Source of the DNA: Anaeroplasma sp902783745
Lineage (GTDB): Bacteria; Bacillota_I; Bacilli_A; Acholeplasmatales; Anaeroplasmataceae
Direction: 5' to 3'
Assembly: GCA_946617655.1 (NCBI GenBank)
Contig: CAMOKL010000023.1
Location: forward strand, 1-20,858
DNA length: 20,858 bases
The notes under the pieces are model-generated. The model was not told where the DNA came from, did not search any database, and was given only the letters and a program-made list of their open reading frames with translations. A program made the translations under genes and the position numbers. Within the stretch, counting starts at the first letter, position 1; every line of letters starts with the position of its first letter. Shown here one piece after another: positions 14,961 through 20,858 of this stretch.

Positions 14961-15562
14961 AATATTCCCTTCTTTCTATATTTACAATCTTTAATATTTA
15001 TACATCCATTACAGCTTTTCTTTTCCCTAAATTTATTACCAACTATTCCAATCATACTTTTTTGTGGGAGCATTATATTAGAATCTAAAAGCTCAATACC
15101 TATTTTTTCAGGTTTAATTATTTTTGCAATCTCTTTTAAATCCTCTGCCTTAGAACCACCATATCCTGGGCAAAAGCGATAAGTAGGATTATCATAAATA
15201 GTATGTTCAAAATTATCACTTAAGAATTCTAAATAAGCTGATGCACATGCATCAAATACAACCATATATTCCATATCAATTTTAGATAACATCTTTATTC
15301 TTCTTTCAACATTATATCCTAATGTCATTGCGCCAATTATATATTCAGTTGATGAAGATAAAAACTTTATATATGGTTCTTTATTTAAGATAGGTATAAA
15401 TTCACTAAATCTTTGATATTCATATTTAAATTGAGAAAGAACTTTAATTTCATCTAGTGCCTTATCAATTAATGAATCAATTCTTAAATCATGGATACCT
15501 TTCCTATATCCTAAATAAAGATAACAATTTTCTTTTAAATTAGAATAATTTTTTAAACACAT
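14948..15562 (-). CDS. Stand-alone methionine synthase activation (reactivation) protein
   Basis: A 204-residue protein resembling the vitamin B12-dependent methionine synthase activation domain, which binds S-adenosylmethionine and remethylates oxidised cob(II)alamin. The key block is RFCPGYGG at 129-136, corresponding to the RxxPGY AdoMet-binding motif, preceded by YLGYRKG near the N-terminus. The C-terminus carries a cysteine cluster C-x2-C-x5-C (184-193, in CNGCINIKDCKYR) common in stand-alone clostridial versions. It is cotranslated between metF (23-base overlap) and metH (13-base overlap), and supplies the domain that MetH lacks. The ATG at 15562 has only a weak ribosome site (GATTAGA), so it may depend on coupling to metF translation. 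No dedicated flavodoxin reductase gene is visible. Confidence 0.82.
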   Translation of the reverse strand: MCLKNYSNLKENCYLYLGYRKGIHDLRIDSLIDKALDEIKVLSQFKYEYQRFSEFIPILNKEPYIKFLSSSTEYIIGAMTLGYNVERRIKMLSKIDMEYMVVFDACASAYLEFLSDNFEHTIYDNPTYRFCPGYGGSKAEDLKEIAKIIKPEKIGIELLDSNIMLPQKSMIGIVGNKFREKKSCNGCINIKDCKYRKKGILCYN

Positions 15563-16409
15563 TTTCTAATCTTTGATAAATCTCTTTTGCAGTTTGTGCA
15601 TTATTCATAACATAAATATGTACACCAGGAGCTCCTTTTGCAATTAAATCCTGGATTTGCGCAACCGCATAATTTAAGCCTACTTCTCTAAATAAAGAAG
15701 GCTCATCCTTAAAGAATTCTAATTGATTTCTAAAACCTAGGGGAATTGTTGAACCACACATTTCTTGTGTTCTTTTAATACTCTTTGGATTAAGTAAAGG
15801 CATAATACCAGGTATTATAGGAGACTTAATACCAATCTTTCTTGCCTCACTTACTAATCTATAATAATATTCATTATCATAAAAAATTTGTGTTACAAAG
15901 AATTTAGCACCTAAATCCTCTTTCATCTTCATATATTTTAAATCTGCATATAATGAATCTGATTCCTTATGTCCTTCAGGATAACATGCTGCAGCAATAT
16001 CTAAATCTCTATCATTTAAATATGAGATTAAATCTGTCGCATTCTTAAATTCCTTACAATACTCATCATTAAAATCAAGTGGCTTATCTCCTCTTAAGCA
16101 TAAAATGTTTTCAACATCTTGCTTCTTTAAATTTACGATTATTTCATCAATTTCCTTATGTGTTGATGGACCACCTGTAATGTGTGCTAAAGGCTCAATA
16201 CCTAATTTCTTTAAAAATCCTGCAATTTCAGCATTACTTTTTCTATTAGTACCACCTGCACCATAAGTAACAGATATAAAATCAGGATTAAAGCTTTTTA
16301 ATTCTTTTATTGTTGTAAAAAGCTTATCTATTTCTTCATCATATTTTTTTGGTGGAAACACCTCAAATGATAATGTTCTTTTATTCTTTATAATTTCACT
16401 TATCTTCAT
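15540..16409 (-). CDS. metF: Methylenetetrahydrofolate reductase
   Basis: FAD enzyme reducing 5,10-methylene-THF to 5-methyl-THF, the methyl donor for MetH. The 289-residue TIM-barrel length is typical of bacterial MetF. Visible marks are FEVFPPK with catalytic Glu16, the SVTYGAGG block at 46-53, LRGDKP at 105-110 with Asp108, ACYPEGH, and TQIFYD near 178-183. The ATG at 16409 has AAGGTGA upstream. It is the first gene of the methionine unit, downstream of a LysR-type regulator and a run of repeated boxes that probably bind it. Confidence 0.96.
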   Translation of the reverse strand: MKISEIIKNKRTLSFEVFPPKKYDEEIDKLFTTIKELKSFNPDFISVTYGAGGTNRKSNAEIAGFLKKLGIEPLAHITGGPSTHKEIDEIIVNLKKQDVENILCLRGDKPLDFNDEYCKEFKNATDLISYLNDRDLDIAAACYPEGHKESDSLYADLKYMKMKEDLGAKFFVTQIFYDNEYYYRLVSEARKIGIKSPIIPGIMPLLNPKSIKRTQEMCGSTIPLGFRNQLEFFKDEPSLFREVGLNYAVAQIQDLIAKGAPGVHIYVMNNAQTAKEIYQRLENVFKKLF

Positions 16410-16451
16410 AAACTAAATCACCTTTTTATCATTAAAAATATATACATATAA

Positions 16452-16457
16452 ATTATA
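16452..16457 (-). promoter_or_regulatory. -10 element of the metF operon promoter
   Basis: TATAAT on the minus strand 42 bases before the metF ATG. No recognisable -35 exists at 16-18 bases; a TTTGCTATA box occupies that zone instead. A poor -35 next to regulator boxes is typical of activator-dependent LysR-controlled promoters. Confidence 0.55.
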
Positions 16458-16463
16458 TTACTT

Positions 16464-16519
16464 TTTGCTATAGTTTTAACATATGTTTTACATATTGTTT
16501 GCTATAACTATAAACTATA
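16464..16519. promoter_or_regulatory. Candidate LysR regulator binding region upstream of metF
   Basis: A 56-bp region with a direct repeat TTTGCTATA at 16464-16472 and 16498-16506 (34 bp apart), TATAGTT at 16469-16475 facing AACTATA at 16506-16512 and AAACTATA at 16512-16519, and a hairpin-like ATATGT/ACATAT (16481-16495) in the middle. TATAGTTT/AAACTATA halves resemble the TATAGTTT-N-AAACTATA box described for streptococcal methionine LysR regulators (MtaR/MetR). The same half-sites occur twice upstream of the lysR gene. Confidence 0.55.
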
Positions 16520-16520
16520 T

Positions 16521-17414
16521 CTATTTTATATATTTTTTTAGAATATCTATATAATCTAAAGCCATTTCTGATAATATTATATTCTTATGAGTAATTACAA
16601 TAATATCCATATAATCATTAACATCTAAAGGAATAGATATAATACCACTATTTAAGCTTTGATCTAATACACCAGATGAAATAGTATAGCCATTTAATCC
16701 TTGTACCATATTAAATAAGGTTGCACGATCACGTACCTTTATATTCTTATTCTTTCTTACATAAGATAATATTTCTTCTGAAAAATAAAATGAATTATTA
16801 TCTCCTTGTTCAAAAGATAAATATGGATATGGTTCTAAATCCTTTAAAGTTACTTTATCACGTAGTGCTAAAGGATTAGATACTGATGTGAATATATGTG
16901 GTGTTGCACGAAATAAAACCTTATAGTCTAGATTCGCTTCTTCTATAAGCTTTAACATTACACCACGGTTATAATCATTTATATATAAAATACCAACCTC
17001 AGATTTTAATTTAGAAACATCATCAATAATTTCATGTGTTTCTGTTTCCCTTATTGAAAAATCATAATAATCATTTCCATATTTCTTAATTAAATCTATT
17101 AATGCGTTTACCGCAAAGCTATAGTGCTGTGTTGATAATGAGAATAAAATTTTAGATTTCTTATTCTTATATCTTTCATATAACATTTCTTCACTATTAA
17201 GAATTTGTCTTGCATACCCTAAAAAAGCTTCTCCATCCTGAGATACTATAATACCTTTATTAGTTCTATTAAATATCTTAATATTAAATTCATTTTCTAA
17301 TTCTTTAATTTGATTAGTTAGTGAAGGCTGTGTTATAAAAAGCTTTTGTGCTGCCTTAGAAATAGAGCCTTCTTCTGCAACTGTAATTACATATTTAATT
17401 TGCTGCAAAGTCAT
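16521..17414 (-). CDS. LysR-family transcriptional regulator, probable methionine/sulfur regulator
   Basis: DNA-binding regulator of 297 residues: an N-terminal winged helix-turn-helix (about 1-60; ISKAAQKLFITQPSLTNQIKELE), a linker helix, and a two-lobed effector-binding domain (about 90-295). Length and layout are standard for the family. It lies directly upstream of metF in the same orientation. Boxes of the form AAACTATA occur both in its own promoter and in the gap before metF, which suggests autoregulation and control of the methionine operon, with homocysteine, O-acetylserine or a similar metabolite as possible effector. It resembles MtaR/CmbR-type regulators by context more than by any unique motif, so the exact subfamily is uncertain. 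The ATG at 17414 is preceded by AAGGGAGTGAT. Confidence 0.85.
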   Translation of the reverse strand: MTLQQIKYVITVAEEGSISKAAQKLFITQPSLTNQIKELENEFNIKIFNRTNKGIIVSQDGEAFLGYARQILNSEEMLYERYKNKKSKILFSLSTQHYSFAVNALIDLIKKYGNDYYDFSIRETETHEIIDDVSKLKSEVGILYINDYNRGVMLKLIEEANLDYKVLFRATPHIFTSVSNPLALRDKVTLKDLEPYPYLSFEQGDNNSFYFSEEILSYVRKNKNIKVRDRATLFNMVQGLNGYTISSGVLDQSLNSGIISIPLDVNDYMDIIVITHKNIILSEMALDYIDILKKYIK

Positions 17415-17432
17415 AACATCACTCCCTTATAA

Positions 17433-17464
17433 AAACTATACTCATATTATAGCATTAAACTATA
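17433..17464 (-). promoter_or_regulatory. lysR promoter with two AAACTATA boxes
   Basis: An extended -10 (TGC then TATAAT, minus strand, 17446-17451) lies 31 bases before the lysR ATG. Two identical plus-strand AAACTATA boxes flank it, at 17433-17440 (start-site side) and 17457-17464 (spacer side), 24 bp apart. The arrangement suits autorepression. Confidence 0.6.
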
Positions 17465-17502
17465 ACAAAAATAAAGTAAAAGCCAAAGCCTTTACTTTAT
17501 TT
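17465..17502 (-). terminator. Terminator of the SNF2 unit, overlapping a stop codon
   Basis: Minus-strand arms of 15 bp (AAATAAAGTAAAGGC and GCTTTTACTTTATTT, one G-U wobble) around TTTG, followed by TTGTT. The 5' arm includes the last codons and TAA stop of the small gene at 17492-17881. Confidence 0.85.
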
Positions 17503-17881
17503 TTTCTACCGCTTTATCTATTAAATTAGAAATTACATCCATTTGATCAAGTACAATATCAATTTTTTCTTTATTTTCTTGATAAGATAGCTTCATCTTC
17601 TTTTTTCTTTTAAAAACACTTTTTTCAAGTAATGTTTCTAATGGTAAAGATTTATATATATCTATACTTTTTAGGGAAAAATCAATTAAAGAATCTAAAT
17701 ATAATTCCTTATCATCCATAATATCTATAAATTTAATAAATTGATTACATGAATCAGCTAAAGTTTTAGATAGCTTTACTAAATAATTATCACTATCTAA
17801 AGCTTTTTCGTATTCATCATGTATCTTATCTAATTCTTCTATATTCTTATAATAAGAATTAAGCTTTTCACTAAAATCCAT
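17492..17881 (-). CDS. Hypothetical helical protein downstream of SNF2 helicase
   Basis: A 129-residue cytosolic protein that I do not recognise. It is rich in Lys, Asp, Glu, Leu and Ile, with no signal peptide, membrane segment or cysteine pairs (one Cys, near residue 45), and looks almost wholly alpha-helical; a basic patch KRKKKMK lies at 91-97. The ATG at 17881 follows the stop codon of the helicase gene by one base, so the two are surely cotranscribed and coupled. Position suggests a partner or accessory factor of the helicase, but nothing in the sequence shows it. The frame is closed by a terminator that overlaps its stop. Confidence 0.7.
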   Translation of the reverse strand: MDFSEKLNSYYKNIEELDKIHDEYEKALDSDNYLVKLSKTLADSCNQFIKFIDIMDDKELYLDSLIDFSLKSIDIYKSLPLETLLEKSVFKRKKKMKLSYQENKEKIDIVLDQMDVISNLIDKAVEKIK

Positions 17882-17882
17882 A

Positions 17883-20858
17883 CTATCTTAATATGAACCT
17901 CATATCATCTAAGCTAAATGATGTAATAGATGAATCATCATCACTTATTACCTTATCAATTACATCACGCTTTAAATTTTGAAGCTCAATTATCCTTTCT
18001 TCTATAGAATTTTCACAAACAAGCTTATAAACATTTACAGTACGCTCCTGTCCTATTCTATAGGCTCTATCTGTTGCTTGATTTTCTAAAGATAAATTCC
18101 ACCATGGGTCTAAATGTATTACAGTATCTGCAGATGTTAAATTTAATCCTGTACCTCCTGCCTTAAGTGAAATCAAGAATACTTTATAATCATTTATAGA
18201 ATTAAATTCATCTACATATTTCTTTCTATTATAAATATCTGTTTTACCTGTTAACATATGATACATTATCAAATTATCATCTAAATATTTTTGGATTACC
18301 TTTAAGCCTTCAACAAAGCTTGAAAATATTAATATCTTATGGCCATCATTAATTTTTTCTTTAATCATGTCATATAACATATCAAGCTTACCTGAATCAC
18401 TTGGGAAATTCGTTGTAAATAATTCTGGTGTTATACAGATTTGTCTTAATCTAGTCAATAATGGCAACAAATCCATAACTCCACCACCATTATCTAATGC
18501 TTCTTGTGCTTCAAGCTTATATGCATCATAACATCTCTTTTGAGAATCAAGCATTGGTACTGATATAATAGTTTCTATTTTATCAGGTAAATCATTTAAT
18601 ACATCCTTCTTACGACGTCTTAAAATAAATGGTGATACTGCCTTTCTTAACGCATCCATATTATTTTGATATCTTGCCATAAATTTTGTTAATTCAGGAA
18701 AATATCCTGGCATTAAGAAATCAAATATACTCCATAAGTCACCTATATTATTTTCTATAGGTGTACCTGTTAAGGCAAATCTATAATTACCATCAAGCTC
18801 TTTTACTGATCTTGATTTTTGGGCAAATACATTTTTAATATATTGTGCCTCATCTATAATAATATAATTAAATTTCTTAGATTTATATAATTCAATATCT
18901 AATCTTAATGAATCATAAGATGTTATATAAATAACCTTCTCATTAGATTTAATATCATCTATAATTTTAATTCTTTCCTTTTTACTACCAAGTATAGGTA
19001 TTGCTTTCATATTATTTGTGAATTTTAATATCTCAGATATCCAGTTAAATATTAAAGTCTTAGGACATATTACAATTGATGGCATTGGTGTATCATCACT
19101 TGCAAATAATGTAATAACCTCTAAAGTCTTACCAAGCCCCATATCATCAGCTAATATACCTGATAAATGATGGCTTTTTAGTATATGCATAAAATTAAAG
19201 CCTTCAACTTGGTATTTTCTTAGGTTTGCGTTAATATTTGGTAATTCTATATTCTTATCCTTAAATGATACAATATCAGAATGTATTTCTTTTATATAAT
19301 CATCAAGATTAATATTATTACTTAACGCATAAGCCTTAAGCGCCTTATATACAGGTATTGTAACACTTTTATAACAATCATTAATATCAATACCTAAATC
19401 AGAAATATTTTGATATAAATCACTTGCATCACTATTATCTAAATCTATTATTTTATCATCACTTAATAAAACATATTTTTTCTTTTGTCTTATTGCCTTT
19501 AAAATCAAATAAAGCTCTTCTTTATCATATTCACTTTCTTCCATAAATGCTTCAAAACAGCTATTTTCGTATTTAACATTTATAGATAAATTAGAAATAT
19601 TCATAAGCTTTTTATTTTGAATATCTTCAGATAAATAAACATTACATAATTCCTTTAAATGCTTAAAATCCATTTTTAAGAATCCTGTAACTAATTCACC
19701 ATCATTAATTAATAATTCAAATGAATTAATACCATCTCTATTTGGTGTAAATCCTAATGACATTAAATATTCTAATAATGTAGAAACCTTAACTCTATCA
19801 ACAGATGATATAGATGATAAATCATATATTTCCTTATCATCTTTATATAATTGTAATTTAACAATTAATATATAATCTTTAGTTAAATCAAATCTTGCAT
19901 CTATTCTTAAAATAGATATTTTAAAATTATTTTTAACATTTGATGAAATATCTATTTTATCACTATATCTTTTTAATACCTCTTCTGAGAATTTATCCTT
20001 AATAATAGATAAATCCATACCATTATTATTAATACCAAAATCAACTAAAGCTAAATCGTTACTACCTAAATTAATCTTTTTAATATTATTTTCTTCTAAA
20101 TAATAAATATTATTATGAAGCTTTAATGAATTATCCTTATTAATACTTGAATTAAGATGCATATTATCATCTATATTAAGCTTAATATCATCAATATCAT
20201 CTAATACATTATATTCTTTTTCTATCCCACTACCAAAAGAATCCTTATATTCTATTAATATAGAATAATTCTTGTATAAATCAATTATTTTAGAAGCTAA
20301 TGCGTTAGTAATAGGTATACTTCTTAGATTACCTGCATAATAAAACATAGTTAATAGTAAATCTAATAATTGTTGTGAAACAAAATCAAAATTAGAAATC
20401 GTATGATTAAATTCAAGTTTCACTCCATATTTATAATTCTTTTCATTCTCAACATTATTTAAAAAATCAGGTATAGATTTAACAATATAAAATTTATCAA
20501 AAGTACCTACTCTTAATTCTAGTGAAGTATTATATCTATTTAATACTTTAACAATACCAATTAAAGGTTTAATATGGATTTTTTCATTAGAAGATAAAAT
20601 CTTTTTATCAATTTTATTTTCTAATTCTTTTATTGCAAGATTATATGCATCATATTTCTCTTTATTTATAGTTAGCATTAATAGTTCATTATTCTTTTTT
20701 AATTCTTCTTTAAAATCATATGAGTCTTCTATATTCTTTATAAAATATTTAAAGAAATTAGATGATGTATTTTTTATATATGGATTATCATTTATAAAAT
20801 AAATAGAATCATTTATTCTATATGCAGATATAATTAATTCATTATCTAATAATAATTT
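17883..20858 (-). CDS. SNF2-family DNA translocase/helicase, 5' end outside window
   Basis: The frame stays open to the right edge; 60 in-frame codons precede the first Met at 20678, and that Met lacks a convincing ribosome site, so it is internal and the gene begins beyond the window. Counting from that Met, a bacterial SNF2-associated region covers about 1-470, then the ATPase core: Walker A DDMGLGKT (511-518), Walker B DEAQ (609-612), LTGTPIEN (637-644), and the C-terminal lobe with SLKAGGTGLNL (838-848) and QATDRAYRIGQ (867-877). Family members of about 1050-1100 residues often start with a SWIM zinc finger, which would be in the missing part. It is an ATP-driven double-stranded DNA translocase, probably acting in transcription recycling or repair. 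No methylase or restriction genes accompany it. Confidence 0.92.
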   Translation of the reverse strand, partial: KLLLDNELIISAYRINDSIYFINDNPYIKNTSSNFFKYFIKNIEDSYDFKEELKKNNELLMLTINKEKYDAYNLAIKELENKIDKKILSSNEKIHIKPLIGIVKVLNRYNTSLELRVGTFDKFYIVKSIPDFLNNVENEKNYKYGVKLEFNHTISNFDFVSQQLLDLLLTMFYYAGNLRSIPITNALASKIIDLYKNYSILIEYKDSFGSGIEKEYNVLDDIDDIKLNIDDNMHLNSSINKDNSLKLHNNIYYLEENNIKKINLGSNDLALVDFGINNNGMDLSIIKDKFSEEVLKRYSDKIDISSNVKNNFKISILRIDARFDLTKDYILIVKLQLYKDDKEIYDLSSISSVDRVKVSTLLEYLMSLGFTPNRDGINSFELLINDGELVTGFLKMDFKHLKELCNVYLSEDIQNKKLMNISNLSINVKYENSCFEAFMEESEYDKEELYLILKAIRQKKKYVLLSDDKIIDLDNSDASDLYQNISDLGIDINDCYKSVTIPVYKALKAYALSNNINLDDYIKEIHSDIVSFKDKNIELPNINANLRKYQVEGFNFMHILKSHHLSGILADDMGLGKTLEVITLFASDDTPMPSIVICPKTLIFNWISEILKFTNNMKAIPILGSKKERIKIIDDIKSNEKVIYITSYDSLRLDIELYKSKKFNYIIIDEAQYIKNVFAQKSRSVKELDGNYRFALTGTPIENNIGDLWSIFDFLMPGYFPELTKFMARYQNNMDALRKAVSPFILRRRKKDVLNDLPDKIETIISVPMLDSQKRCYDAYKLEAQEALDNGGGVMDLLPLLTRLRQICITPELFTTNFPSDSGKLDMLYDMIKEKINDGHKILIFSSFVEGLKVIQKYLDDNLIMYHMLTGKTDIYNRKKYVDEFNSINDYKVFLISLKAGGTGLNLTSADTVIHLDPWWNLSLENQATDRAYRIGQERTVNVYKLVCENSIEERIIELQNLKRDVIDKVISDDDSSITSFSLDDMRFILR

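Noticed and set aside
16410..16520. SAM riboswitch, cobalamin riboswitch or methionine T-box ahead of metF
   Set aside because: The gap is short and nearly all A/T; it has no B12 box, no SAM-I core and no T-box sequence, and it is better explained by LysR boxes.
1..20858. CRISPR arrays, insertion sequences, prophage, tRNA or rRNA genes
   Set aside because: No regularly spaced repeats, transposase, integrase or RNA-gene signatures were seen on either strand; the window looks like ordinary chromosomal backbone.

Overview
The window is AT-rich (about 30 % GC by eye), densely packed, and every gene I can support lies on the minus strand, so the order below follows transcription from high to low coordinates. 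Trp is encoded by TGG and TGA is used as a stop (uvrB), so the mycoplasma genetic code does not apply. Consensus Shine-Dalgarno sites, extended -10 promoters, a ylmE-ylmH pair, a Na/Pi-PhoU transporter and ECF-type S-components suggest a low-GC Bacillota, probably a host-associated member of the Bacilli/Erysipelotrichia/RF39 side. This placement is inference; no rRNA gene is present.

Regions: (A) 20858-17465, a SNF2-family helicase whose 5' end lies outside the window, a small helical hypothetical protein one base downstream, and a strong terminator. (B) 17464-16521, a LysR-type regulator with its own extended -10 promoter flanked by AAACTATA boxes. (C) 16520-9726, a seven-gene unit: metF, a stand-alone methionine synthase reactivation protein, metH, a lipoprotein with a transcobalamin-like (DUF4430) domain plus a helical domain, a membrane-anchored DUF4430 protein, an ECF S-component, and ridA. 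The same AAACTATA/TATAGTT boxes precede metF. A noncoding stretch follows ridA and ends in a 12-bp terminator hairpin. (D) 9720-8673, a QueT-type transporter with an unusual extra membrane domain. (E) 8660-5258, yggS(ylmE)-ylmH-mtnN-rnhA-mtnN, with two nucleosidase paralogues flanking an RNase HI gene. (F) 5250-3365, a Na/Pi cotransporter with its terminator. (G) 3350-1, uvrB and an rlmD-type rRNA methyltransferase that runs off the left edge.

The most interesting part is region C. It appears to couple use of vitamin B12 (methyl transfer from methyl-THF to homocysteine by MetF/MetH, with a separate reactivase) to a dedicated B12 capture and import apparatus: a lipoprotein built from the two kinds of domain found in mammalian intrinsic factor and transcobalamin but in the opposite order, a second small beta-domain protein, and a membrane S-component. 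The operon seems to be controlled by a LysR regulator rather than by a cobalamin or SAM riboswitch, neither of which I can see. The two nucleosidases in region E remove S-adenosylhomocysteine and so belong to the same methyl cycle.
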